The position numbers and the translations under genes are program-made. From Anaeramoeba flamelloides (lineage: Eukaryota; Metamonada; Anaeramoebidae), in the NCBI GenBank assembly GCA_027625915.1, contig JANTQA010000026.1, forward strand, positions 3,162,001-3,226,000: a stretch of 64,000 nt of DNA, read 5' to 3'. This document shows positions 13,501-24,679 of this stretch, in pieces; within the stretch, counting starts at the first letter, position 1, and each line of letters opens with the position of its first letter. The notes under the pieces are model-generated. The model made no database searches, was not told the DNA's origin, and was given only the letters and a program-made list of their open reading frames with translations.

Positions 13501-16078
13501 TTTTGAAAATTTTGATCGTGTGGAAATTATTGAAAAAACAATAAAAAATGGGTGCCACAAGATATTGGAACTTCGAAATCAAAATATCATTAATTATTCT
13601 ATTTCTGAAAAGAATAAAAGTAAATCAGTTTGAGTCTTTCATTTTTCAATTTATTGGAACATTTTTTTTGATTAAATTTTTGGTTTTATTAAATTTGGTT
13701 TTGGAATTGGGAAATCTGTTATACGCAAATAGTTGAAATTAATCAAAGAATGAACCTATTAAAATAGACACAAGAAGGTGTATATTTGAAAAAAAATATT
13801 TTCTTTTTGAAGAGTCAACACGAAAGATCAGCTTCCTAAATAAACTTTTTGAAATTAAAGAATGAAAAAAAATAGTTCGTTTCCAAAGTATATTTTTGAA
13901 GATTTATTTCCTTTATCTTCTTAATTTGAATGGAAATGAACGAGAGGTTATCTTTAATTTTTTGTCACATTCATTTTTGTTGTTTTATGAATTTTTTTTT
14001 CTAAATTTGTTTTCAAAATTCATTTTTAATATATTTTTATCAAATCAATACCAAAATAAAGAATCCAATTTCAAAAATTAAAATAAAAAGATTGAATCAT
14101 TGAAATAAAAAAACAACAACAAAATGTTCAACTTTGAGAAAAAGAAAATATTTTAGAAAAAATTTCCATCAAATTCAGAATTATTTTGGGTTCTACAATT
14201 TCAAGAAAATAAATTGTTTTAAAATAATACAAATTAATCCCAATAATCATAATTTCTGAAAAAGAATTTAAAAACTCTCCTATTTTCTTGGGACTAATAA
14301 TCTGAATTAGATAAGTTAAGGAAAATAGGATTTTTAAATTTATTTTTGAAATTCTATAGAAATAAAAAGTAATTCGTTTCTCAAAAAATTTTACAAACAA
14401 AAGTATTTCCATGAAGAATTAAAAATAAAACCAAATTAAAAAGAAGTAATTGTATCAAATTTTACGGATAAGATCAAGAAATAAAGGATTTTTATTTTAT
14501 TTTTTTGATCGATCTTTTCATTTTTTTTGATTTCCATTTTTTAGTTGGTATGAAAAAATATATTATATTAGGAGATCTGACACTTTCAGTATTTATTAAA
14601 ATATCAATATATTTGGTTAAAGAAATGATTTGAATAATTTACTACTTCACATAAAAGATGACACTCGAATTTTGAAAAATGTACTTATTCCCTTAAACAA
14701 AAATTGGAATTAAAATTCATTTTTGGAATTCTTTTTACATATCTTGTAATTCGTTAATCAAAAATTCAGAAAAATAAAATTTTGAACATTTAGAATTAAA
14801 AAAAAAAAACAAGTAAAGAAGAAGGAATTATATCAAATACTACTAAAAAGATCATCTCAAGAAATCGATTTTTTTCTTGATCAATTTTTTAATTATTTTG
14901 ATTATCATCTTTTTAATTTTTTATGTAAATATATATAACGAGTATTAATTACACTCCCCTCTTGGGTTTGGCATTAATGTATTTAGTTAAATAAATGATT
15001 TTGATAGTTCAATTTCTCAGAAATTTAGGTACCCGAAATTGATAATATGTACCTAATCCCTTGTATAACATCAAGTATTCGTTTGGAAATATTTCAAAGA
15101 AAGAAAAGAATTCTGAAGAATCAAAAATAATTAGTCCCAAATCACGGTACCCACAACCTTAATAAAAAAAAAAAAAAAAAGAAAAAAAATCAATAAAAAG
15201 AAGAGAAAAGAAAAGTAAAAATATAAAAAGAAAAGACGATATATTACATAACCAGCTATCCAAAAAGATGAATCTTCTGCTCTAAGAACAACCCTCGGAA
15301 CAACAACCTTAGTTTCTTGGTTATAAGTATTTTCTAACAAGCCACCAAAATAACTCGAAAACATAACTTCACCAGACATATCAAGATTTGTAATAAATGC
15401 GACCGAATTGTCCCCTTTGATTAAAAATTTAACACTATTTAGATCGCCTTCTGTTGGGAAATTGAATGAAGTTGTTGTACCAACAATTACAAATCCGAAA
15501 TCTTTAGAATTTCGGGAAATATAGAAATTTGTTGATTGATCCTTTCCATTCCCAGCAAAAAAGGACGAATATTTGAGAGGATCTACAACAAAATGAGCAC
15601 AAATCTGAGGACGTAATCTGTTCCGTTCTGTCTTGGAATTTAGTGTTTTTGTTTTTTTTTTTTCTATTTTTCTTTCAGATTTCCCAGTTTCAAATTCAAA
15701 TTGAGTTTTAGTTTTAGTTTCAAACTGGTAACTATACAAATTGGAATCGTGTCGGTAATGATGAACAAGATTCATATTTTCAATCTGAAGCGCGTTGTTA
15801 GATAAAACCCTCCCACCAATCGGCGACGAGTCGACATAATATTCATTTGTCTTTGCATTAGATCCAACAAAAGCTCGATCTTCTCTTATACGTGGACTTT
15901 CGATCATTGTTGATAGATGGTTTCCTTCAATTAGTTGATCATGTGTAAAATAATTGCTTGTTTTTGAAAATGATACAGGACCTTCTAGTGTTCTTGTTGA
16001 AATTTCAAATACTGTTCCGCATTTAATACTGCAAAATACTAGGAAACAAAGAGAGAAAATAAGAAAAAAAATATTCAT
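7583..16078 (-). CDS. Receptor-like protein kinase with SBSPON/beta-propeller, cysteine-rich and FN3 ectodomain
   Basis: Two-exon gene: exon 1 is 16078-15248 and exon 2 is 11434-7583, about 1560 residues. The joint is phase 0. Exon 1 ends WIAGY and exon 2 begins TNREDLPMTNHAFQ, which together restore one canonical SBSPON-type repeat (AGYTNxxDxPxTxxAFQ). Residues 1-20 are a signal peptide (MNIFFLIFSLCFLVFC). The ectodomain has repeats ending YSTYFGG, SSYFGG and similar. It then has a GCC2/GCC3-like Cys repeat at ~728-780 (CLPCQPGTYQS) and about three FN3 domains at ~783-1065. A membrane helix lies at ~1072-1095 (FVPVISFLLIILLILIVAL). The intracellular kinase has LEFLPYSLEDFI, HRDLKPKN near ~1396 and DFD in place of DFG. 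An Asp/Ser-rich insert follows the N-lobe, and a Lys run sits in the C-lobe. There is no clear glycine loop. Likely a surface receptor; ligand unknown. Confidence 0.85.
11435..15247 (-). other. Giant intron of the receptor-kinase gene (3.8 kb)
   Basis: Donor GTAATA follows exon 1 at 15247. The acceptor AATAG ends at 11435 and has a branch-like CTAAT just upstream. Joining phase 0 to phase 0 recreates a consensus repeat across the junction, which is strong evidence for the splice. Other small introns in this window are 86-316 bp. The intron has no recognisable gene. It carries three diverged tandem units near its 5' end. The remainder is AT-rich sequence in which I found nothing else. Confidence 0.8.
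14130..15121. repeat. Diverged tandem repeat, period about 378 bp
   Basis: Three units are aligned by eye: a partial one at about 14130-14435, one at 14436-14812 and one at 14813-15121. Shared landmarks include AGAAGTAATTGTATCAAAT and AGAAGGAATTATATCAAATA at the unit starts. Both later units then have a GATC-containing T-rich block, then TTGGTTAAAGAAATGATTTG or its variant TTAGTTAAATAAATGATTTT, then ATGTACTTATTCCC or ATGTACCTAATCCC. The units are well diverged, so the duplication is old. It lies within the intron, just downstream of exon 1. Confidence 0.65.
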
Positions 16079-17926
16079 TTCTTGTTGAAAAAAATGAAAG
16101 AATTGATTTTTCTCATTGATGGCAATTGTTGTAAAAAGAGTATTTCAAATTCAAACAATGGTTTGTTTTTCTTTTTATTCTCAGTCGGTTTTAAAACCAA
16201 AATTTCTTACTTTTATTCTCTACTTTGAAGGAAGTGTAATTACTCAAGACAGAGTTGTTATTTTTCAATGTTCATATGTTGGTTGTTCAATAGGTGTTGG
16301 TTTGTTGTCTTCCGTTAAAGTTGAGAGAGTGAATTTATTTTGAATCATTTCCTTTTTATATTCAGAATATGGTACTTTCTTTGGAAAAAAAGATTAACTA
16401 CAGTTGGTTTTTTAGTTTTCATTTCTTTGTGTTTCAATTGCTGAGTCAAAAATTTACTTTGCCTATTATTGACCACACATCAAGAAATCTTTTCAAAATC
16501 TATTTAGAGATTTCGAATCTGGTTAAATTGTTTTATAGATTGAATTGTTTAATTGAAAATTCAGAAATTAATAGGTTCTAACATGAGATTTCTCTTTAGG
16601 GCAAGTTTAACCTCAATTTTTTATATATTTTTCTCAAATTGGTTTCCAGAGCTGAGTAATTCAGAATACCCCATTCAAATCTTATTCTTTTTATTAGACT
16701 ATTTAGAAATAAGAATTTTCAGGCGAACATTTCTCAAATGAAATAAATTGTTATTCATTAAAAAATTGTTTTTGTCTATATTAACTTTTGGATAGACTTT
16801 TAAAGGGACTAATCTCCATTAAATTTTTTTAAACCTAAATTTAATAGAGATAGAGAAAATTTTTTGCCAATTACTTAGATTTGAAAACCCTGTTTATTTT
16901 CAATATTAACCATATTTCTAGATAAGTAATCCTTATTTAGAAATTGGTCAAAAAAAAAAAATAATAGAGACTAGTCCCTTAAAAGGTAAAAAGGTAAAAC
17001 TTTCGTTTTTTAATATAAGAAAACAGGCTATAATTATTTCGAATTAATTTCAAAACTTTTGTTTTAGAAAATTCTAATTTGAAAAAAAATCTTTTTTTTT
17101 TTTTTTTTTTTTCATTATTGAAAAATGATAGTTTTGTTGAACTATCTCTTATTTATGTCAAATGCAAATTTTATGAAGGTTTTTTTGTCATTGATATAAT
17201 AAATGCAAAATTATAGCCCATTGAATAACTTTACATTAACACCAAAGCCGAAAAGGAATTTCTCTATTGACCTAAACAAAAAAAGAGAAAATATGGTAAG
17301 AAATATTCAATAAAATTAAAAAAAACAAGTAAAAAAAATAATAATTATAATTTTTTTTGTACTGCTTGTTATGTATATTATGTTTCTTATTTCCTTTTAT
17401 GTCGAAAAATTGGGAATAAACACAATCATAATTTCTTTTACTAAATACGTCTAAATATTTGAACAAAATATAAACCATATGAAAAATGTTACTTTATTAA
17501 CATTGAATTTAGAATTTTATTAATATGGATTTATCAAAAAAGTGCTTTATTTATAAAAATAAAAAATGATTTTCAATATTTTCTTTTTAAAATTTTTCTT
17601 TTTATTTTTGTGATTATTTTTTTCATTTTTATATATTATTATTTTTCAAATTTCCCAAACCTTGTTTTCACAAAATATTAGTACAAAAAGCCTGCTGGAA
17701 ATATTGTACAAAATTTTTACTTTCGTTTGTTTTCTTGTTAATGGTTTTGTTTTTCTTTTTTTTTTTTTTTCAAAGTTTCACAAAACAGTTTTTTACAAAT
17801 TCTTAGTTCAAGATACCTACTCGGTAGTATAAATCAAACCTGAATAATTGCACAGTATATTGTCCGAGAAGGTTTATAGTTTTTAAGTTTATTTTCCTGC
17901 ATTACCATTTCAGTTTACTCAAGATC
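16079..17926. other. Intergenic region upstream of the receptor-kinase gene
   Basis: Lies between the start of the minus-strand receptor-kinase gene and the LINE insertion. It is presumably part of the promoter region of that gene and, beyond the LINE, of the divergent ankyrin-RasGEF gene. Short plus-strand frames at 16116-16741 are hydrophobic and composition-driven, with no domain. One MITE-like element lies at 16797-16985, and long T runs at 17092-17112 and 17756-17770. Confidence 0.5.
16797..16985. mobile_element. Short inverted-repeat element (MITE-like), AAGGGACTA family
   Basis: Terminal inverted repeats of about 30 bp: TTTTAAAGGGACTAATCTC on the left and GAGACTAGTCCCTTAAAA on the right, each followed inward by an A/T block. 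About 189 bp in total, non-coding. Only one copy is seen in this window, so the family assignment is tentative. Confidence 0.55.
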
Positions 17927-17942
17927 TAAACTCCATTTTACA
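17927..17942. repeat. Left target-site duplication of the LINE
   Basis: TAAACTCCATTTTACA, 16 bp, identical to 24664-24679. The bases beyond each copy differ, so the duplication is exactly 16 bp. Confidence 0.92.
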
Positions 17943-18011
17943 TTTTTTTTATCATTTTTGACACAGTCAATTTTCTTTGTCATTTTTTGACCTTTAAACC
18001 ACAACTCTTGC

Positions 18012-20455
18012 ATGCAAGAAATGAACACAACGAGATTTACCAACACTTTATTGGTGTTGGGAGTCCCCCTTGCTCACAAAATTGAGTATTTTAGGGAAGA
18101 TCTATATGAACATTTCCACCGTACTAACACCCAAATCGGAGATATGAAAATTTTCCGCAACCCTCCCAGCAACAGAAATAGCAACATATACAAGGGGAGG
18201 AGCTACGAGGGGAGCTACGAGGAAAAATATGAGAGAATTTTTGAAAAAAATTCTCGAGGAACCAGGATTCGAACAAGGGACATGTCGAATAGACCCAAAC
18301 ACGAGGAGATTCTGATAGAATTTGAACATTCGAGACAAGCTACTAGAGCTTATTGGGCCATAAACGACAGATACCAACCCTTAAGGGTTAAAAATAGTAA
18401 AATTCAAGCTTCTTTTTTTAATCTTAATTTTACCCCTCAGAAATCACATCGTACCACACATGATGAGAATTTTAGAGGCCATAGGCAAAGGTATCCCGAC
18501 CCGCGCCACCTGGTAAATAAAGACTACAGTCCCAACCAGGTCTTGAAAGAGAAGTATGACCCTGAAAAACAAGGGACAAGGGTATACTATAACCAATACC
18601 CTGGAAACTCTAATGCTGAAGGTGAAAGGCCCTCTCAACGCTCATCTAAGAGAAACAAGATGGACAAAAGAAACCTTCGGAGAAAAAGAAACAATAATAT
18701 AAAGACTGAGAGAAACTATAACTACAAAAAAAATGGAAATACCTCCCAAATGAGTTATAGGAATGCAGTCAAATACAAACCAAGAAAGAAAAATTCGGAA
18801 AAAAAGAAAAAAATAAAAAAAGATCAACAAAGAAAAAAAATACTCAAAAATCAGAGAAATTTTCAAAGAATGCTCTCTTTTTAATAGGAAAAAAAGAAAA
18901 CATTCAAGAAAATATCAAGATCGAAATCATAGAAAAACACTTCATGAGTTTCAACCCTGGAAAGATAGAAAGAAAAATATCAAAAGCAGGGAAAATATAT
19001 TTTATTGTTTATTTTAAAAATGAAAAAATGAGAAATAAAGCTCTCATAATGGAAGGCACAGAAATAAACAATAAAACAATATTAGTAAAAAAGGCTCTAA
19101 AAAAAACTGCTCAATATAACTCTAATATAGTCGAAAAAAGAACTAAAACATTAGAGGAAATATCAAAATTAATAACTGATATTAAAAAAAGAACAGAAAG
19201 AAAATTTAAGTATAATCCAAGATAAAATAAAAAAACTAAAAAAAGACAAAAAAAAAATCAAAGAAGACTCAGAAAAAGAACTAAAGAAATTATACAAAAA
19301 CAAAATAAGACTTAAATTAGAATTAGAATTTGGAGTACATTTACAACCCAATTCAAAACTAACACAAGAAAAGAATATAAAAACTAAAAGTTAAATTGAT
19401 AATAACAAAAAAATAATTGAAATAAATAAAGAGGAGAACACTAAACCAAAAATTCAAAAAGATCAAAAAGATCAAAAAGAAATAGAAAAAGATATAAAAA
19501 AATAAAAACTTAGAAAGAAAAAATAAAATCTCAAAGAATAAAAACCAAGAAAATGAAAACTCAAATAATAAACAAGGAAAAAATAAAAACACTAAAATAA
19601 AAGAAAAAAAAACTAAACCAATACAAGAACAAAATACTCTAACAGAAAAAAACCAAAATATAGAAAAGACTCTTGATCAAAAGGGAATAGTTGAAACAAA
19701 CTCTAATTTAAAATTAGGACAAACTGAGAAAAGAGACTCTCTTTGCGGCGGAAGCTCAAACCCACGAGGGGAACAATCTCTTTCACCAGACCCTAATTTG
19801 GAGGATTCCACTCTCGTCAATGAACTGAATTCCGGAGTTCAGGGAGAGGACAGCAAATTAGATGAAATACAGGGAGAATTTCTAAAAAATCAAGAGTTAA
19901 AACAAAAAGAAAAAGAAAAAGAAAAAGAAATAGAAAAAGAAAAAGAAAAAGAAAAAGAAAAAGAAAAAGAAATAGAAATCGAAAAAGAAAATGAAAATGT
20001 AAAAGAGAAGGAAAAAATTGCTAAACTAACAGAATCAACAATAATCCAGACGCTATCAGAAGACAATACGAACTTAGATTCAGAACCAGAATCAGATCTA
20101 GACACTCTCTCAGAAGAAACGTCAAGTGATGAATCCGAGGAAACAGAATCAGAGTCGCAGTCAGAAGATGAAAACTATAAGTTTTATAGTAAAAAAAAAA
20201 AAAAATTGGATAAACTAGAAGAAAGACTAAAAAGAGAAGTACGATTTGGAGGGAGAACTAGAGATCAAGACCAATTCTCAAACGGGATACTTCAATTCAA
20301 TAAAATGCCCAAAATGTGGCACATGGTCAAGATCCAAGAGGAAAATCTTTTGCGCAAACTGTTCCACCAAACAAGATGAAATAGCGATTAAATATTTCAC
20401 AAGATTTAATGAATTGGTGGACATTGAGCTCGGAAGGAAGAAGAAAAATTACTGA
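18012..20455 (+). pseudogene. LINE ORF1: twin-RRM, Lys/Glu-rich, zinc-ribbon RNA-binding protein (broken)
   Basis: Starts at ATG 18012. An N-terminal RRM-like fold spans about 18036-18420 (TLLVLGVPLAHKIEYF at its start, HEEILIEFEHSRQATRAYWA in the middle). A basic linker follows. A second RRM-like fold spans about 18869-19100 (NALFLIGKKE, later GKIYFIVYFKNEKMRNKAL). A Lys/Glu low-complexity and coiled stretch follows (KEKEKE at 19900-20000), then an acidic Ser/Glu region. The C-terminal zinc ribbon is CPKCG...CANC at 20306-20362. The frame changes near 18850-18868, is lost after 19225 and changes again near 20230-20300, so the reading frame is in at least three pieces. RRM-bearing ORF1 proteins coat LINE RNA in other elements. 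Two RRMs plus a terminal ribbon is my reading from pattern alone. Confidence 0.72.
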
Positions 20456-20579
20456 ACAAAAAATAATCTACCAAAAAAAATTGGGAGAAATTTGGTAGAT
20501 AAAATAGGAGGGGATATAAATTCCCAATCTCCCAAAAAATAAAAAAGAGCAACTCCTCAGACAGAGAGCCCCAAAGAGA

Positions 20580-23500
20580 AGCTCTTTTCACAAAGTTTAA
20601 GGAAAAAAAAAATATTTTCCTAAAACAAGATGACTATATAAAATGGTATAGAACTGATTTTGAAAATCCACTCGGCCAACCTATAATTCTTAAAATAGAG
20701 TTTGACCGAATAAAAAAAAATCAAGAATCACACCAAAAATAGCAGAATCTTCAAAAAAAATAAGAAAAATCTTAAAAAATGAAATAAAAAGATGGAAGAT
20801 CAATACCATCAACTGTCACCAACTGCGAGAATGGCTCTCACAATCGATAAGGTACTCGTACTTCAGAACTTACGAAACCAGACAAACAGCAGTATACAGT
20901 AAAGAAAAATATCATCGAAAGAAATACCCAAAAAAAGCAAAAATTCCTAAACTCTATAGAAACCTTTACAACTTCACAGTCAAGGAAATCAGAAAAAACC
21001 TCAAAACAACTTTCACCCATAGCAAGAAAATAATGAAATATGGGAATATAAGTACATATGAGGAAAGAAACTTCGGACACATAAATGAAGTAGGAAGGAA
21101 AAATAAATTGATCTTTAAGACTACTGAAGAATTCTTATCAGTCCTAGAAATTTTCTCACTTATCAATAACCCAATCCCACTAAGAGTATTGAGAAGAGGA
21201 GAAAGAGAAATAGAAATTTGGGATGAATCATTCAATATTTTAACATACCAGGAAACATTCTTAAGAAAGATTAGAAAAATTCATCAAAGTATTAAGATGT
21301 TAAAATATGACCGAAAAAACAGACCAAAATTCATCGAGAAAGGAAGATCCCCACAAGAAAATAGCGAAATCACTCTTAAAATAGCTACTTTAAATGTGGG
21401 AGGAATTGGAAGGGATGAAAAAATTCTAGAAATGGAAAAATTTATCTTTACTAATAACATAGATATAGCATTAATACAAGAGACAAAAAGGAAAAATACT
21501 CCGTATTTAAGGAAATACAGAGCAATATCAAAAAAATCATATGGTAATAATGGTACAAAGGGAGGACTAACAATCTTATTCAAACCCTTCCTAAGACTAT
21601 TCATTAATGAAAAACTAATTGATCATGAAGACTTCATGGGAATTAACCTAAACAATATTACCATAATTAACTGCTATGGCAGACAAAAGGACCCAGAAGG
21701 CAAAATTGACTTCGTTGGAATATTCAAAAACAAAATAAAAGAAATCAGTGAGAACTGGAAAATTGAGAAAATACTCATAGGAGGTGATTTCAACTTGAAC
21801 AACGAACAAATGGGAAAAATAACTGAACTAAGAAAAAATAATTTCCAAATAATTCAAAATGAAATCCCCTCTAGAGTTAGAAATATTGATCATCTGGTCA
21901 TGAAAAATATAAGACTAAAGGAAAGAATCAATAAATGCCTTATAACTCCACTGATACCAAAAGAAAAACAACGAATAAAAATTAAAAAAAATAAAAAAAA
22001 TAAAGAAAATGAAAAAATTGAATTAATCAGACTCTCAGACCATAAAATGGTAATAAATGAGATCAAAATAGAAAAAGATCTTGAAATTAGAGAAATCTTC
22101 TCTTGCCGAGACGAATCCAAATTTCAAGAGGAATTCATCTCAAACTTCGAAAACGAAGAATTAAATAAAGAAAACTTCTCAAAATTTCAACAGAAATTTC
22201 GAAAAAAAATTCACTTAATACAAGATATAAAGTATGATGACTACATTACTTTACAAAAAATGATAGACTTTATATCAGACCCATCCACCAAAAAAATAAT
22301 CATTAGAGAAAAAACAAAAAATTGGGATAAAATTCTGAAAAAAAATCAATACGGAATTCAAACTCAATAACATAAACTGGTGGAAACACTACAAACAAAT
22401 AAGAGGAAATAACCTCAAAATGATCAAAAATAACCCTAAAATGGAAAGAGAATACAAAGAACACATAGACACAATAAAGAAAAAAAATCAACAAAAAATT
22501 CCTCAAAGAAATAGAAAACACTAAACCCTTCTATGAAAAAGAAAAAAAACCGTTGAAACCGTTAAACTTCTTCGAAAAAGAGGAAATAGAAGGACAATTG
22601 AAGTGGATTAAAAATAAATCAGTTAAACAATTCGACAAAATTTTTCTGTACAAAAAAAGACACTAAAAAAAAAAGAAGATCAAAAATACCAGCAAAACTA
22701 CTCAAAATTCATAACAACACTGCAAAGAATCTTCCAAACTTGGATAAAGAATCCAAATAAGAATAACTTGAACTTTATTAAGGAAAGAGACCTACTCTTC
22801 ATTCACAAAAAAAGGAGATGAAGGAGTAACTCTAAACTATAGACCAATCTCAATTAACAATGCTTTGGCAAGAATATTCCTTAAGCTCGTATACAAAAAA
22901 AATCGAACAGTCATGGGACCATATTGATCCCCTTCAATTCGGATTTAGGAAAAAAATTCGACACAAGAATAGCAGTAAAAAAACTACTTGTACAAGTTCA
23001 ATGAAGAAAAAAAGAAAAGAAAAAAAGAACCACACTTGGGCAGTCACAATAGATTTAGCAAAATGTTTTGACTCAGTACCTCATGAACTAATTGTCAAAA
23101 CAGCACCAAAGTTTATTAAAGACCCCCTAATAAGAGAATTTATTTTACAATATTATAATGGAAATGGGACAGGAGTATACCAAGGAGACCCACTTTCCCC
23201 CATAATATTTGCTTATATTAGCCACTTCATTTTACAAAGAATCAAACCACATACAATACACACGCAAATGTATGCAGATGATCTGATCCTAATAATGGAA
23301 GGTAAATCTCTACTAGAAATTGAAAAATTATTAAAAACAAAAAATTTACCCAATCATCACAAAATATGGATTGACGGTAAATGACGATAAAACAGAAAAA
23401 GGAGACTGAAAAAAAACCTTAAAAAGATCAAATACCTAGGAATATGGCTAGACAAAAAAGAACACATTCAAAAAAAACCTAGATAAAGCCAAAGACCACT

Positions 23501-24369
23501 TTTCTAGATACATCTACATTTACGCAAATGATAGACTCTCAAATGCGCTAAAGATCCAACTTTTTAAGGCAGTTATCCTACCCCAAGTTCTCTATGGCCT
23601 AGATGTTTTCAACCTGACGAAAACAGACTATGAGAAAATAGAAACTTGGATTAATGTAAAAATAAAAAACATTATCAAAGTCAACATAGGCACACCAACC
23701 GATATCATAAGATGGGAGACTAGAACCGAGCCCACAAAACATATGATACTAAAAAGAAAAGCTAAATTCCTCAAGAAACTGAAAAAATTGGAACTTGAGT
23801 ACTTAAATAAAGACCTCAAATTAGATGAAATCGAAGGTATAGACTGGGAAAACATGGAGGAAAAAGAAATCAAAGAAAGACTCCATGAAACCCACATTAA
23901 AACCATACAAAATAAAGTCGATTCATCTATAGGCGAAAAGAATTGGAAACTGAAGAAATATCTCAAGATTGCTCAATTTCCAAATAACTTTGCGCAAAAA
24001 CAACCATATCTAAGCTGGAAATCATCAACAACCCTATTTAAGCTTAAATCCTTCTCAAATGGCTTATGTAGGTACATATACAAATGGGAACCAGGCATAG
24101 ACTCCAAAATATGCCCTTGTTGTAATAAAAAAGTTGATGATGTTGACCATTTCATATGGAAATGCGAAAAATATGAAAAAACTAGGAAATTCTGGAAAAA
24201 TGATCTTAAAAACATCAAGGGGTTCGATTTTAATATCATTGCCAGAGAAGATACAGATGAACTCTTCAGAAAAATGAACGTAAAAGTGATATATGACATA
24301 ACAATTGAGTACCTTATAACCAACATGACTCAACATGCTATAAGGAAAAATGCACTCAAATCCAAATAA
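20580..24369 (+). pseudogene. LINE ORF2: APE endonuclease and reverse transcriptase (broken)
   Basis: An N-terminal extension of ~180 residues runs from about 20580, with a frame change in an A run near 20711. The endonuclease is open through 22370. It keeps ATLNVGGIG, ALIQETKRK, GGDFNLN and LSDHKM, so the EEP catalytic residues look intact. The RT follows after frame changes: LNYRPISINNALARIF near 22830, AVTIDLAKCFDSVPHELI near 23040, VYQGDPLSPIIFAY near 23175 and MYADD at 23268-23282. Next are NDDKTEK and KYLGIWLDKK near 23380-23450. The C-terminal part, open from at least 23743 to 24369, has CPCCNKK...DHFIWKC (CxxC, His, Cys), the usual ORF2 terminal motif. Several frame changes lie between 22370 and 23450. 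Reverse transcription at nicked target DNA would have been its role. Confidence 0.9.
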
Positions 24370-24663
24370 CCCTGTCAAACCCATCTGAAAAATAGTTTAC
24401 ACTTATTACACCCCTCAGATTTCTTTAACTCTCTTTTTTATTTTTTTCTCTTCCTCCATAGGTCTAACCTATGGAACACTCTTTACTTTTTTCCCCCTCT
24501 TCTAATATTTTAGAAAACTAAATTAAGTTTAAAATTCCCCTAATGACTATATTATAGACCTAGGTCTTAAATATTCTTTGAATTAGGAGACACAAATTTA
24601 GTCACTTCAAAATTCTCTCTTTAACAGTTTAAGTATTACACTTAACCCATATCAATAAACCGA
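24370..24663 (+). other. LINE 3' UTR with two short palindromes
   Basis: Non-coding tail after the ORF2 stop. It contains the stem CCATAGG...CCTATGG at 24457-24475 and the perfect palindrome AGACCTAGGTCT at 24556-24567. It ends with CAATAAACCGA directly against the target-site duplication. No poly(A) or simple repeat is seen at the junction. The hairpins could be the RT recognition signal, which is inference. Confidence 0.55.
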
Positions 24664-24679
24664 TAAACTCCATTTTACA
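24664..24679. repeat. Right target-site duplication of the LINE
   Basis: TAAACTCCATTTTACA, the exact partner of 17927-17942. Confidence 0.92.

Larger units (their letters stand above)
17943..24663 (+). mobile_element. Full-length non-LTR retrotransposon (LINE), APE-endonuclease type, decayed
   Basis: About 6.7 kb between perfect 16-bp direct repeats. It has a short 5' leader (~69 bp), ORF1 with two RRM-like domains and a zinc ribbon, and ORF2 with an APE/EEP endonuclease, reverse transcriptase and C-terminal CxxC-H-C motif. A ~294-bp 3' UTR follows. It ends without a poly(A) tail, at ...CAATAAACCGA. Both ORFs are interrupted by several frame changes and stops, so this copy should not be active. 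Codon use and A-richness match the host style. It sits between two divergent host genes. Clade not assigned. Confidence 0.93.

Noticed and set aside
16116-16741. Consecutive plus-strand open frames upstream of the receptor kinase
   Set aside because: Composition-driven Phe/Leu/Ile frames with no motif or splice continuity.
18262-18290. AGGATTCGAAC, a second B-box-like string
   Set aside because: It lies in the coding frame of LINE ORF1 and no tRNA fold surrounds it.
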